DNA of 64,000 nt from Exiguobacterium acetylicum. GTDB lineage: Bacteria > Bacillota > Bacilli > Exiguobacteriales > Exiguobacteriaceae. The position numbers and the translations under genes were made by a program. The number at the start of each line of letters is the position of its first letter. Within the stretch, counting starts at the first letter, position 1. The notes under the pieces were generated by a model. That model saw only the letters and a program-made list of their open reading frames with translations, was not told the DNA's origin and searched no databases. This document shows, in pieces, positions 19,783 to 29,184 of this stretch. The stretch is taken from the NCBI RefSeq assembly GCF_019890935.1, contig NZ_CP082333.1, positions 2,072,001-2,136,000 of the forward strand, read 5' to 3'.

Positions 19783-22518
19783 TTATAAAGAATTGACGAC
19801 TTCAGTACAACGTGGGCAAAGCGTCGGATGAGCCGGATCTTGTCCGAGTTCCGTCGAATATGTCCAACAACGTTCACATTTTTCACCGTCAGCTTTTTGA
19901 ACCGTGATGCCGGTCGTCTCATACATCTTATCCGCTGTTTCCACGAATTCGAGTTGTGAGACTTGGAGTAACTGCTCAAGATGATCGATTGTTCCGAGCA
20001 AGGCTTTTGTTTCTTCCTTCGGCGCAAGCAAGAGTTTCGCTTCAAGTGTCTTACCGACGAGTTTCTCAACGCGTGCTTCCTCGAGTGCTTTTAAGACATC
20101 ATCGCGGAACGTCAGGAACGCGTTCCATTTCTCGATGAGGGCAAGTCCTTCTTCTGAGACTTCGACCGTTTCCGGAAGGTCTGTCAGGAAGATACTCTTC
20201 GTCTCAACAGCTGGTACGAATTCCCATGCTTCGTCTGCTGTGTGTGGCAGGACAGGTGCCATCAATTGCAACAAGGCGACGACTGTATCATACATGACCG
20301 TCTGAACCGCACGACGCGATGTCGCGTCTGCTTTTTCGATATACAGGATATCTTTCGTGTAATCGAGGTAGAAGGATGACAAATCAAGGACACAGAAGTT
20401 GTGGAGCAATTGATAGACCGACATGAAGTCGTACGCATCATATGCCGCTTTTACTTTTCCAACAAGTTGGTCCAATTTCGTCCGCATGAAACGATCTGAC
20501 TCTGGTAAGTCTTCGAATGCGACACGATGCGCCGCAGGATCAAATTGATCCAAGTTTCCGAGAAGGAAACGAACCGTGTTGCGAATTTTCCGGTATGACT
20601 CTGAGACTTGTTTGAAGTTATCCATCGATGCCCGGACATCAGCTTGATAATCGACAGATGCGACCCACAAGCGAAGGATCTCAGCTCCGAATTGTTGCAT
20701 TACTTGGATTGGTGCAATCGTGTTACCGATCGATTTCGACATCTTGCGACCTTGACCATCCAGAACGAATCCGTGACTGACGACCGCTTTGTATGGTGCT
20801 TTTCCTGTCGTTGCGACGGCTGTCGATAGCGACGAGTTGAACCAACCACGGTATTGGTCAGATCCTTCAAGATAGAGATCCGCTGGACGTGTCAATTCAG
20901 GACGTGTCGCAAGGACACCGGCATGTGATGAACCAGAATCGAACCAGACATCCATGATGTCCGTTTCTTTTTTGAAGATACCGTTCGGGCTTGCTGGATG
21001 TGTGAATCCTTCAGGAAGCAAGTCGACTGCTTCGCGCTCATACCAGACATTTGATCCGTGAGCTGCAAATAAATTCGCGATATGATCAATCGTTTCTGGT
21101 GTGACGATTTCCGTTCCATCTTCAGCATAGAAGATTGGAAGTGGAACGCCCCAAGCACGTTGACGTGAGATGACCCAGTCGCCGCGGTCTTTGAACATAT
21201 TGTGGAGACGTGTTTCGCCCCACTCTGGTACCCACTGGACGCCTTTGATTTCATCAAGGATTTCCGCACGGAAGTCTTTGATTGAAGCGAACCACTGTGG
21301 CGTTGCCCGGAAGATGACCGGTTTTTTCGTCCGCCAGTCGTGTGGATACGAGTGTTTGATGAACGACAGTTTTAAGAGAGCGCCTGCTTCTTCGAGTGCG
21401 AGACCGATTTCTTTGTTCGCATCCTCATAGAACATGCCTTCGAATCCAGGCGCTTCTGCTGTCATGACCCCTTTATCGTCGACTGGACAAAGAACGTCAA
21501 GACCGTACGCTTGACCGATACGGAAGTCATCTTCCCCGTGACCTGGAGCCGTATGCACGACACCTGTCGCTTCCGCTGTAACGTGATCGCCAAGCATGAC
21601 GAGTGATTCACGGTCGTACAATGGATGTTTTGCTTTCATGTATTCGAAGTCCGCACCATTAAAGATACGTCCGACTGTTGCATCTTCCCATCCAAGTGCT
21701 TCGATGACTTCAGGAACGAGTGTTTCCGCTACGATATAGCCTTTTCCTTGATACTCGATCCGCGCATATGTCAGTTCCGCACTGACAGAGATTCCGAGGT
21801 TCGCTGGAATCGTCCATGGTGTCGTCGTCCAGATGACGAAATGATCCGTCGGCTCTAAGATGTTTTTCCCGTCCATGACTTGGAACGCGACATAGATAGC
21901 AGCTGACCGTTTATCTTGATATTCGATTTCTGCTTCAGCGAGTGCTGATTCAGAAGACGGTGACCAATAGACCGGTTTCTTCCCTTTGTAGATATAGCCT
22001 TTGTTCGCCATATCCCCGAACAAACGAATTTGAGCTGCTTCAAATTCTGGTTGCAGGGTGATGTATGGGTTGTCATAGTCACCGAGAACGCCGAGGCGTT
22101 TGAATTGTTCGCGTTGGTGATCAACTTGTTCGAGCGCATATTTTGCACATAATTCACGGAATTCTGCGACCGTCATCGATTTACGATCAACACCGGCTTT
22201 TTGAAGTGCAGTTTCGATCGGTAATCCATGTGTGTCCCAACCAGGCACGTACGGAGACTGGAAGCCATTCATCGATTTGTAGCGGACGATGATGTCTTTT
22301 AAGACTTTGTTTAATCCGTGACCCATGTGGATGTCACCATTCGCGTACGGAGGACCATCGTGAAGGATGAACGTTGGCTTTCCAGCGTTCTTTTCCTGGA
22401 CCGCAGCGTAGAGATTCATCTCTTCCCATCGTGCTTGCATATCTGGTTCACGTTTTGGCAAGTTGCCTCGCATTAAAAACTCTGTTTTCATCATCAATAA
22501 GGTTTCTTTGTAATCCAT
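19783..22518 (-). CDS. ileS: Isoleucyl-tRNA synthetase
   Basis: 911 residues from ATG 22518, preceded by AAAGGTGAG; the frame to 22569 overlaps the T-box terminator and is not coding. It charges tRNA-Ile in the cytoplasm. Class I motifs: HMGH at 64-67 and KMSKS in [11 protein letters not shown] near 600; the inserted editing domain lies between them ([13 protein letters not shown]). The C-terminal zinc site CERCWTYS...CPRC is present, the bacterial short type. It is regulated by the T-box leader directly upstream. Confidence 0.98.
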   Translation of the reverse strand: MDYKETLLMMKTEFLMRGNLPKREPDMQARWEEMNLYAAVQEKNAGKPTFILHDGPPYANGDIHMGHGLNKVLKDIIVRYKSMNGFQSPYVPGWDTHGLPIETALQKAGVDRKSMTVAEFRELCAKYALEQVDHQREQFKRLGVLGDYDNPYITLQPEFEAAQIRLFGDMANKGYIYKGKKPVYWSPSSESALAEAEIEYQDKRSAAIYVAFQVMDGKNILEPTDHFVIWTTTPWTIPANLGISVSAELTYARIEYQGKGYIVAETLVPEVIEALGWEDATVGRIFNGADFEYMKAKHPLYDRESLVMLGDHVTAEATGVVHTAPGHGEDDFRIGQAYGLDVLCPVDDKGVMTAEAPGFEGMFYEDANKEIGLALEEAGALLKLSFIKHSYPHDWRTKKPVIFRATPQWFASIKDFRAEILDEIKGVQWVPEWGETRLHNMFKDRGDWVISRQRAWGVPLPIFYAEDGTEIVTPETIDHIANLFAAHGSNVWYEREAVDLLPEGFTHPASPNGIFKKETDIMDVWFDSGSSHAGVLATRPELTRPADLYLEGSDQYRGWFNSSLSTAVATTGKAPYKAVVSHGFVLDGQGRKMSKSIGNTIAPIQVMQQFGAEILRLWVASVDYQADVRASMDNFKQVSESYRKIRNTVRFLLGNLDQFDPAAHRVAFEDLPESDRFMRTKLDQLVGKVKAAYDAYDFMSVYQLLHNFCVLDLSSFYLDYTKDILYIEKADATSRRAVQTVMYDTVVALLQLMAPVLPHTADEAWEFVPAVETKSIFLTDLPETVEVSEEGLALIEKWNAFLTFRDDVLKALEEARVEKLVGKTLEAKLLLAPKEETKALLGTIDHLEQLLQVSQLEFVETADKMYETTGITVQKADGEKCERCWTYSTELGQDPAHPTLCPRCTEVVNSL

Positions 22519-22550
22519 CTGACTATCTCTCACCTTTCGCATTAAAAGTA

Positions 22551-22810
22551 CAAAAAAAGCCAAGCTCATCCCTGAGATAGGGACGAGCTTGGCTGAACTC
22601 GCGGTACCACCCTACTAATCCCGCTCGCCAGTTTGACGACGCAGGACCGCTTAAGAACTCGATAACGGGAGTGAGCCGGCATGACTTACTGTTCGGCGAA
22701 CGTTCAGTCATGCACTCCAAGGGGATACCCCATCTTTTTCGTTGCTCGGGCTTCCACCATTCCCCCGATTCGCTGTCAACCGTCCAAGATGCGACGTGTC
22801 CTTGTCATTG
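22551..22810 (-). ncRNA. T-box riboswitch upstream of ileS
   Basis: The minus strand carries the T-box core AGGGTGGTACCGCG (22600-22613), which pairs with the uncharged tRNA end. It is followed by a 15-bp terminator (22559-22573 with 22579-22593) and a T7 run. Stem I features lie further upstream: the apical GGTGGAAGCCC and a candidate specifier ATC (isoleucine) at 22724-22726. Uncharged tRNA-Ile should stabilise the antiterminator and raise ileS expression. The specifier position was judged by eye. Confidence 0.93.
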
Positions 22811-22816
22811 ATTTTA

Positions 22817-22846
22817 TTTATACGACATCGTCGTCATTATACGCAA
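22817..22846 (-). promoter_or_regulatory. Candidate promoter for the ileS T-box leader
   Basis: -35 TTGCGT (22841-22846) and -10 TATAAA (22817-22822), 18-base spacer, inside the 3' end of divIVA on the same strand. It would start the leader near 22810. Confidence 0.4.
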
Positions 22847-23339
22847 CTGCTGGAACATCGTCAAGCGCTCCACGAGAAGAGAAATCAAACGCATCCCAGT
22901 CATGGCTCGTCAATAATTCCATCTGCGCATCGATCAATACTTTGAATCGATTACGATAGAGTTCGATTTTTTTGCGCATTTGCTCTACTTCGAAGTCCGT
23001 CCGTTGTGCCCGGCGTTGCGCCGCATCTTGCAACTGCTCTGCTTCACGTTCTGCTTGCTTTAGGATCAAGCTCGCTTCTTTTGAAGCATTGGCTTTGACT
23101 TCTTCAGCCGCTTCCTGTGCGACGATGATCGATTTATTCAATGTTTCTTCCATCGAACTGAAGTAATCGACACGTGCTTGCATGTTTTGGATGACTTCTT
23201 GTTGTTGACGATTCTCACGTAACAACAATTCAAAATCCTTGATGACTTGATCTAGGAATTCGTTCACTTCATCTTCGTCATAGCCGCGAAACTTTCGTGT
23301 GAACTCCTTATTATGAATATCGAGTGGCGTTAATGGCAT
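22818..23339 (-). CDS. divIVA: DivIVA cell-pole / septum placement protein
   Basis: 173 residues. It binds curved membrane at poles and septa and organises division and wall proteins. The N-terminal lipid-binding domain is clear (MPLTPLDIHNKEFTRKFRGY), followed by coiled coils (about 28-70 and 75-135) and a short acidic tail. It is the last gene of the ylmD-ylmE-sepF-ylmG-ylmH-divIVA group downstream of ftsZ. Spore-formers also use it for chromosome anchoring; here only the division role is expected. Confidence 0.96.
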   Translation of the reverse strand: MPLTPLDIHNKEFTRKFRGYDEDEVNEFLDQVIKDFELLLRENRQQQEVIQNMQARVDYFSSMEETLNKSIIVAQEAAEEVKANASKEASLILKQAEREAEQLQDAAQRRAQRTDFEVEQMRKKIELYRNRFKVLIDAQMELLTSHDWDAFDFSSRGALDDVPAVAYNDDDVV

Positions 23340-23364
23340 GATGAATTCCTCCTCCGCATTTATC

Positions 23365-24135
23365 TTATCCTTTTAAAATACCGTATTGTAGCTTGATCCG
23401 GTCACGTTTCGTTGATCCAAGGATTGCAATCAACTTGACGCGTCCTGTTCCACGCAAGGAAAGCAAGTCGCCTTCTTCTAGCATGAAGCTCGAATCATCC
23501 ACTACTTTATAATTGACCTTACTTTCACCTTGTTTGATGAGCGTCTGTGCTTTTTGACGTGAGAAACCGAGAATTTCACTCACGACCGTATCGAACCGAA
23601 GTGAACTGACGAACCCAAGTGTCTCTTCCCACTCTTGATCCTTCACTTTCAAACGGTCTTCCGCCTCAACACGCGAAAGACGAATCTTCGTCTTCCCTGC
23701 ACGTTCGACGTTTGCTTCGATATAGGTCGCGACTTCGTCCGCGACGGCAAACTGTACTTGATCCTGAATGATGACGTCGCCGAATTTTGCTCGTTTCAAT
23801 CCGACGTTCAATAATGTACCGGTGACTTGACGATGAGAAAGTTCAACGAATTTAGTAGGATAATGAATGCGATAGATGGAAATGTCAAAGTCATCCGCGT
23901 TGTATTCATAATAATCTGGTGCGAGGATTGCCCGTTTACGTTCAGCGCCTTCGAAACCGCCCTCAAAAAAGAGGGCGCATTTCGAGCCGACGAGTTCTTG
24001 TGTGATTTGTTGTTCACGTGGATCTAAAAAATCCGTTAATTTGAACGTATAGGTCGCTTCCACGTGATCGATCCAGTTCAAGACTGAATCGACGAATTCC
24101 CGCTCGCTTCCACGATAATGATCGTATACGCTCAT
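23365..24135 (-). CDS. ylmH: YlmH, S4-domain RNA-binding protein
   Basis: 256 residues. Two N-terminal globular segments are followed by an S4 RNA-binding domain at about 180-245 (RFDTVVSEILGFSRQKAQTLIKQGESKVN). In Bacillus it lies beside divIVA as here. Published work on B. subtilis links YlmH to ribosome-associated quality control on stalled 50S subunits, which would connect it to RqcH at the left end of this window; that link is knowledge of the family, not visible in the sequence. It overlaps ylmG by four bases. Confidence 0.93.
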   Translation of the reverse strand: MSVYDHYRGSEREFVDSVLNWIDHVEATYTFKLTDFLDPREQQITQELVGSKCALFFEGGFEGAERKRAILAPDYYEYNADDFDISIYRIHYPTKFVELSHRQVTGTLLNVGLKRAKFGDVIIQDQVQFAVADEVATYIEANVERAGKTKIRLSRVEAEDRLKVKDQEWEETLGFVSSLRFDTVVSEILGFSRQKAQTLIKQGESKVNYKVVDDSSFMLEEGDLLSLRGTGRVKLIAILGSTKRDRIKLQYGILKG

Positions 24136-24416
24136 ACTAAAAAGATTGCTCGGATACCCGATTGAGCCAAGTTCAAGACGAGGAAGGCTACAATCGGCGA
24201 GATATCCAGCATGCCCCCGATAGGCGGGATGATACGACGGAAGGGCGCTAGGAATGGCTCGACTAACATCGCGAGCACTTGTCCGAATTTAGAATCACGG
24301 GCATTCGGGAACCACGAAAGCAGGATATAAACGATCATGACGTAACTGTAATACTGTAATAACGTGCTCAATGTACGACCAATTGCGTACATCACTTGAG
24401 AATCCATACTTACCAC
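24132..24416 (-). CDS. ylmG: YggT-family membrane protein YlmG
   Basis: 94 residues with two membrane helices (about 15-35 and 65-90) separated by the family loop PNARDSKFGQVLAMLVEPFL. YggT/YlmG proteins occur in division gene neighbourhoods from bacteria to plastids, where they affect nucleoid or division organisation; the mechanism is unknown. It overlaps sepF by 7 bases and ylmH by 4, so it belongs to one translationally coupled unit. Confidence 0.93.
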   Translation of the reverse strand: MVSMDSQVMYAIGRTLSTLLQYYSYVMIVYILLSWFPNARDSKFGQVLAMLVEPFLAPFRRIIPPIGGMLDISPIVAFLVLNLAQSGIRAIFLV

Positions 24417-24907
24417 CCCTTATGATTAATATCATCTTCTCCAAGAAGATTCGAGATGCTACCAGCTAACTCGACGTTGTTCGGAACACAGAGGAGGGTA
24501 TTCTGACTGATCGTCGTAATCGTTCCATCGAGAGCGAAGACGACACCAGATAAGAAATTGATCATCTGTCGTGATTGATCTTTTGACATACGTTGCATGT
24601 TGACGATGACAGCACGGTTCTGACGAAGATGTTCCCCGATTTCCTGGGCTTCGTTGAAGACACGTGGTTCACTCAAGATGACTTGCGATTTCGTTTTTTT
24701 CGTCGCATGAAGCGGCACGATATTCGATTGTCTCACGCTGTCCTCCTTTTGAGTAACACTTGGGGTAGATTCCTCGTAATACTCTTCATACTCTTGTTGT
24801 GAAGCACCTCTACCTTTATTTATTGTAGCATCATTTTCATATTCAAGTTCATCTAAATCGTCGCTGTTGCCGAGAAATAGATTTTGCATTTTTGATTTAA
24901 AACCCAT
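24410..24907 (-). CDS. sepF: SepF, FtsZ-associated cell division protein
   Basis: 165 residues from ATG 24907 (GGGAG 7 bases upstream); the frame to 25036 is only the 3' part of ylmE in another frame. SepF forms rings that bundle FtsZ and tether it to the membrane. The N-terminal amphipathic helix MGFKSKMQNLFLG, an acidic linker (about 20-70), and the core domain (about 75-155) with VILSEPRVFNEAQEIGEHL and QMINFLSGVVFALDG are all present. It can partly substitute for FtsA as Z-ring anchor. Confidence 0.95.
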   Translation of the reverse strand: MGFKSKMQNLFLGNSDDLDELEYENDATINKGRGASQQEYEEYYEESTPSVTQKEDSVRQSNIVPLHATKKTKSQVILSEPRVFNEAQEIGEHLRQNRAVIVNMQRMSKDQSRQMINFLSGVVFALDGTITTISQNTLLCVPNNVELAGSISNLLGEDDINHKGW

Positions 24908-24929
24908 ATCCATTCTCCCTTCTTCTCGT

Positions 24930-25601
24930 TTAGGTGTGAACGAGCGTCGTCCCGATTCGGACGAACGTCGCCCCTTCTTCGATGGCGATCTCAAAATCAG
25001 ACGACATTCCCATAGATAACTCCGTACATGGAGCATACGACAATTTTTTCGCCTTGACCTCTTCTTGCAATGTTTTTAATGACCGGAATACCTCACGGAT
25101 ACGCGTCGTATCTTCCGTTAACGGTGCCATCGTCATCAGTCCGATGACACGAATCGCTGGATACTGACCGATTTCATGTAAGAACGAAGGCAAGTCCTCA
25201 GGCGCGATTCCTTGCTTCGATTCTTCTCCAGAAACGTTGACTTGAATGAAACAATCAATGATTCGGTCCGTTCGTTTATTGATCTCTTCCGCCAAATGAA
25301 GACGGTCAAGGGAATGCAGCACGTCAATGGCATCGATGATCTGACGAACTTTACGCGTTTGTAGCGTACCGATGAAGTGCCATGTACAGGCGGTTCGTCC
25401 GAGCTCTGCCTGTTTTTCGAGCAATCCGTCCGGGCGATTTTCACCGAGATGGGTCACACCTGCTGCTAATAATTCAGAAGCAACTTGACTTGAGACTGAT
25501 TTCGTCACGCCAATCAACTGTACCTGCTTTTCAGAAGAACTCTTTTCACTTGCTTGTTCCATTCGTTTCGTAACCTCTTGTACATTATCAAGAATTGACA
25601 T
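24930..25601 (-). CDS. ylmE: YggS-family pyridoxal phosphate homeostasis protein (YlmE)
   Basis: 223 residues, a single alanine-racemase-like TIM barrel. The PLP lysine is in IGVTKSV (about 33); HFIGTLQTRKVRQ and the C-terminal ELSMGMSSDFEIAIEEGATFVRIGT are hallmark motifs. The family buffers and delivers PLP and affects amino acid balance; it has no known racemase activity. It overlaps ylmD by 14 bases and lies 22 bases before sepF. Confidence 0.95.
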   Translation of the reverse strand: MSILDNVQEVTKRMEQASEKSSSEKQVQLIGVTKSVSSQVASELLAAGVTHLGENRPDGLLEKQAELGRTACTWHFIGTLQTRKVRQIIDAIDVLHSLDRLHLAEEINKRTDRIIDCFIQVNVSGEESKQGIAPEDLPSFLHEIGQYPAIRVIGLMTMAPLTEDTTRIREVFRSLKTLQEEVKAKKLSYAPCTELSMGMSSDFEIAIEEGATFVRIGTTLVHT

Positions 25602-26364
25602 CCAATGACTCCTTTACGATCAAACTTGCAAAGCGACCACCATGATCGCCGTGGCGATAAGAGAAGTAATCTTCCGCCTGACAGTGTGTACATAGACCTG
25701 TGTCAAGGACATCACCGACTCCACAACGCTCCGCTAGCGCAGCGTTCGTTTTTTGTAGCGATAACATCGCTTTTCCATCTTCCTTGCGTATGTAAGGAGA
25801 CTCATCGAGTTCAAGCGCATCGATTGCATCGATGACGGGTTGATCGACTTCGTAACAACAATCACGGATCGATGGACCGATGACCATTTGAATCGATGAA
25901 CGACTCGCACCCGCACGTTCCATTTGCTTGACTGTTTCCTCGACGATATTGCCGACAGTTCCGCGCCAGCCGGCGTGCGTATTCGCGATGATTCCTGTCG
26001 TCGGGTCACAGAAGACAAGCGGCACACAGTCAGCGAACAGCATCATCAATAAGACATTCGAATCGGTCGTCACCAATCCATCTGTACCCGGAATCGCTGT
26101 TTCGTAATCCAAAGCACCACGCCCAGAGTCAAGTGTCGTCACCTGTTCAACGTGATTTCCGTGAACTTGCTGTGCCCAAATCGAGTTCTCGAGGGAGAGA
26201 TCAAGCTGACGTGCGATGACTTGTCGGTTCTGGATGACACCGTCGCGATCATCGTTGACATGTAATCCTAAATTTCCGTTCTCATGAGGGGCTGCGAACT
26301 TCGTCGTAAAGGCGGCACGTACGGTACCCGTCGGTGTATCCCATTTGATCCATTGTCCAAACAT
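25588..26364 (-). CDS. pgeF: Multicopper/purine nucleoside phosphorylase-like protein YlmD (PgeF family)
   Basis: 258 residues from ATG 26364, 7 bases after AAAGGAGG. The family signature residues are present: HGN near 75, LFADCVPLVFCDP (about 118-130), HAGWRGT (about 136-142) and a C-terminal CTHC...YSYRHG-type zinc segment (CTHCQAEDYFSYRHGD). Proteins once called laccases are now known to act on purine nucleosides or to correct misincorporated L-serine in peptidoglycan precursors; which applies here is unknown. It follows ftsZ after a strong terminator. Confidence 0.92.
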   Translation of the reverse strand: MFGQWIKWDTPTGTVRAAFTTKFAAPHENGNLGLHVNDDRDGVIQNRQVIARQLDLSLENSIWAQQVHGNHVEQVTTLDSGRGALDYETAIPGTDGLVTTDSNVLLMMLFADCVPLVFCDPTTGIIANTHAGWRGTVGNIVEETVKQMERAGASRSSIQMVIGPSIRDCCYEVDQPVIDAIDALELDESPYIRKEDGKAMLSLQKTNAALAERCGVGDVLDTGLCTHCQAEDYFSYRHGDHGGRFASLIVKESLDVNS

Positions 26365-26384
26365 GTTCATGCCTCCTTTGATTT

Positions 26385-26416
26385 TAAAAAAAGAGGCGCC
26401 GCTTTCGCGACACCTC
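26385..26416 (-). terminator. Terminator after ftsZ
   Basis: A 10-bp stem (26393-26402 with 26407-26416) with a GAAA tetraloop on the minus strand and a T7-8 tail. It separates ftsAZ from the ylmD group. Confidence 0.93.
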
Positions 26417-26448
26417 ATCGTTTAGCAGTCGTGTCACTGGAACATCGA

Positions 26449-27603
26449 TCAACGATTATTCCGGCGAAGGAATGATGGGATGTCCATCGTTTCTTCGACA
26501 TCTGGCGCTTTAGCCGGTTCAGGATTCGAGCTGACAGGTGTCTCTTCGACTTGTGGTTTAGACTCCTCAGTTGGTGGTGGAGTCGCTTGTTTTTTCTTCA
26601 AGAGGTTTTTCATCATCTCTTGTGCCGATGGAATTTCGAAATCGAGTGGTTCGTTTTCGAATTCCGTCGCGATGACTGTGACGATGATTTCATCTTCTAG
26701 GTTATCGTTGATAACAGAACCGAAGATCAAGTTGACTTCCTCATCGGCTGCACTCTGAACGATTTGTGCGGCTTCCGTCACTTCGTACAAGCTGAGGTTC
26801 GCACTACCCGTGATGTTCATCAGGACACCTTTTGCGCCTTCGATCGATGTCTCAAGCAACGGACTCGAAATCGCTTTTTTCGCTGCTTCCGTCGCACGGT
26901 GTTCGCCTGTCGCGACACCTACACCCATCAAAGCAGAACCTTTTTCCGTCATGATCGTCTTCACATCGGCGAAGTCAAGGTTGATCAGACCAGGTACGGC
27001 GATCAAGTCAGTGATACCTTGTACACCTTGACGCAAGACGTTATCCGCTTCTTTAAACGCTTCAAGCATTGGTGTGTTCCGATCAACGATTTCAAGTAAC
27101 TTGTCGTTCGGAATGACGATTAACGTATCGACTTTTTCTTTAAAGTTCTGGACACCTGAAACAGCATGTTGCATCCGTTTACGTCCTTCGAACATGAATG
27201 GTTTTGTGACGACACCGACTGTCAATGCGCCGATCTCTTTTGAAATCTCCGCGATGACAGGAGCAGCTCCTGTACCCGTTCCGCCACCCATTCCCGCTGT
27301 GACGAAGACCATGTCAGCACCAGAAAGGATTTCTGTTAATTGCTCACGGCTCTCTTCCGCCGCTTTTTTACCGATTTCCGGATTGGCACCCGCACCGAGA
27401 CCGCGTGTCAATTTAGCACCGAGTTGTAGTTTTACGTCAGCTTGTGACATGTTCAATGCCTGCGCATCCGTGTTTACTGCGATGAATTCTACGCCTTGGA
27501 CACCGTGTTCAATCATTCGGTTGACGGCGTTCGAACCGCCACCACCTACACCGATGACCTTGATTTTTGCTACTTGGTCCATCATTTCATCAAAATGCAA
27601 CAT
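26449..27603 (-). CDS. ftsZ: FtsZ, tubulin-like cell division GTPase
   Basis: 384 residues. It polymerises into the Z-ring at mid-cell. The GTP-binding signature GGGTGTG is at 106-112, and the T7-loop region [11 protein letters not shown] is near 205. A variable Pro/Glu-rich linker (about 315-370) precedes the conserved C-terminal peptide [11 protein letters not shown] that binds FtsA, SepF and other partners. AGGGGG lies 9 bases before the ATG. It is 47 bases downstream of ftsA and cotranscribed. Confidence 0.98.
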   Translation of the reverse strand: MLHFDEMMDQVAKIKVIGVGGGGSNAVNRMIEHGVQGVEFIAVNTDAQALNMSQADVKLQLGAKLTRGLGAGANPEIGKKAAEESREQLTEILSGADMVFVTAGMGGGTGTGAAPVIAEISKEIGALTVGVVTKPFMFEGRKRMQHAVSGVQNFKEKVDTLIVIPNDKLLEIVDRNTPMLEAFKEADNVLRQGVQGITDLIAVPGLINLDFADVKTIMTEKGSALMGVGVATGEHRATEAAKKAISSPLLETSIEGAKGVLMNITGSANLSLYEVTEAAQIVQSAADEEVNLIFGSVINDNLEDEIIVTVIATEFENEPLDFEIPSAQEMMKNLLKKKQATPPPTEESKPQVEETPVSSNPEPAKAPDVEETMDIPSFLRRNNR

Positions 27604-27650
27604 AAAAAGGGCCCCCTAATATTTTTTACTCATTGGATTTTTTGTAGGCA

Positions 27651-28955
27651 TTAACCAAAGAATTTCTCAAAGAAACTGCTGAATGACTTTTTCTCTTTTG
27701 GAGGCTGTTCACGTGTCGACCGTTCTTCTCGAACAGGTGTCGCTTGTTCGTTCATGAGCGGTGCATCCTGTTCACGTCCGTGTGCTACGACTTCCTTCTC
27801 TTCTGCGCGGTCGAAACCTGATTTCGATACGGCGCTTCGTGAAAGTACATAACGTAACATACCAGCTGCGACGGCATACTTCGGATGACGAATACCAAGA
27901 CTAGCAGGTTGATAGACATTGACGCTCTGCTTGAAGATTCGTTTTCCAAGCTGGTCGATTCCCGGCAATGAAGAACTTCCGCCACACAAGATTAAACCGC
28001 TGTTCATATGAGCGTATCCGGCTTGCGTCATTCGTTTTTGAATCATCTCGAAGATTTCCTCAAGTCGCGCTTCTAACACGAAACCGATTTCTGATTGTGG
28101 TTCGAAACGATGTTCCCCGTTGATCGTGACGTAGGAAACTTTCTCTTCCGGATCACCGAGTGCTTCAAGTGCAACACCGTACTCTTCTTTTGCGAGCTTC
28201 GCATCTTGATATTTACAATTCATCTTATACGTCAAATCACGTGTCAGATGATCGCCACCGTATGGCAACGTCGTCGAGTAGACGAGGTCATTCTTTTCAT
28301 AGATGGAAAGTGTCGTCGTCTCATGTCCGATGTCGATGATTCCGACACCGAGTTCGAGTTCATCAATCGATGCTGCGATTCTAGATACCGCTAAACTCTC
28401 CAGCACATATCCAGCAAGCTCTAAACCAGCCCGTTCAATGGAACGTTTAATGCTATGTAGGATCGTCTTTGCTCCGATGATGAGCTTCCCTGTTACTTCG
28501 AGACGATAACCAATCATTCCTCTAGGATCAGTGATCTCCGTTTGCTGATCGACCGTAAACGTCTTCGGCAGGACATCGACGACACTGAGTTCGTTTGGAA
28601 TTCGCATGACCATCGCAGAATGCAGAACATCTTTCACGTCATCATCCGTGATTTCATTGTCCTCACCTTTGATTGATGTCATCCCCTGGCAATCCTTCAC
28701 TTGAATGTGTTCGCCAGAGATAGCAACATATACTTCACCAATTGGTTCACCAAGTGTACGTTCCACTTCCGTGACCGCTTGTTTAATGGCATGTACCGTT
28801 TGATCGATGTCAACGATGACACCTCGTTTAACACCCGCGGATGGTGCAGAACCTTCAGCAAGAACGTTCAGCGTTCCACCAAGTAGTTCACCGACGATGA
28901 GTTTCACCTCCGATGTCCCTATGTCGAGTGCGGCAATCGTACCTTTCGTTTCCAT
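27651..28955 (-). CDS. ftsA: FtsA, actin-like Z-ring membrane anchor
   Basis: 434 residues. It tethers FtsZ to the membrane and recruits late division proteins. Actin-fold phosphate motifs: LDIGTSEVKLIVGE at about 10-23 and VGIIDIGHETTTLS near 205, with GLILCGGSSSLPGI near 325. A charged linker of about 50 residues ends in the amphipathic membrane helix FSSFFEKFFG at the very C-terminus. The ATG follows GGAGGTG. The 230 bases upstream probably hold an ftsAZ promoter. Confidence 0.97.
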   Translation of the reverse strand: METKGTIAALDIGTSEVKLIVGELLGGTLNVLAEGSAPSAGVKRGVIVDIDQTVHAIKQAVTEVERTLGEPIGEVYVAISGEHIQVKDCQGMTSIKGEDNEITDDDVKDVLHSAMVMRIPNELSVVDVLPKTFTVDQQTEITDPRGMIGYRLEVTGKLIIGAKTILHSIKRSIERAGLELAGYVLESLAVSRIAASIDELELGVGIIDIGHETTTLSIYEKNDLVYSTTLPYGGDHLTRDLTYKMNCKYQDAKLAKEEYGVALEALGDPEEKVSYVTINGEHRFEPQSEIGFVLEARLEEIFEMIQKRMTQAGYAHMNSGLILCGGSSSLPGIDQLGKRIFKQSVNVYQPASLGIRHPKYAVAAGMLRYVLSRSAVSKSGFDRAEEKEVVAHGREQDAPLMNEQATPVREERSTREQPPKEKKSFSSFFEKFFG

Positions 28956-29184
28956 GGGAGTGACACCTCCACTTTCATAATACTAATCCTTTTTATTCCT
29001 AATTATATTCTAGGAACAGGACAGGCTTCTTCTCGTTTAAGTCTACACTATATAAATACTTACGAAAAGAAGTTATTGCCCGTCTTAGCGTTCGAATAGA
29101 TTACGATTTGATGACGATTCGAACAACGGTCGACGAATGAAAACACACGTTTGTTTTTTTGTTCGTCAACCCTTTACGAATCTT
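28956..29184 (-). promoter_or_regulatory. ftsA upstream region with two inverted repeats
   Basis: This gap is unusually long for the cluster. It holds a TATAAT on the minus strand inside the perfect repeat TTCCTA-N9-TAGGAA (28996-29016). A second repeat, TTCGAAT-N19-ATTCGAA, lies at 29091-29123 and has no T-run after it. A convincing -35 box is lacking, so the promoter assignment is tentative. Confidence 0.45.

Noticed and set aside
22519-22569. N-terminal extension of IleS
   Set aside because: It lies across the T-box terminator T-run; the start at 22518 has a ribosome site.
27074-27619. 181-codon plus-strand frame opposite ftsZ
   Set aside because: Antisense shadow of a strongly conserved gene, no ribosome site, composition biased by ftsZ codons.
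29091-29123. Possible LexA (SOS) box near CGAAC words upstream of ftsA
   Set aside because: The two halves do not fit CGAAC-N4-GTTCG; kept only as an inverted repeat.
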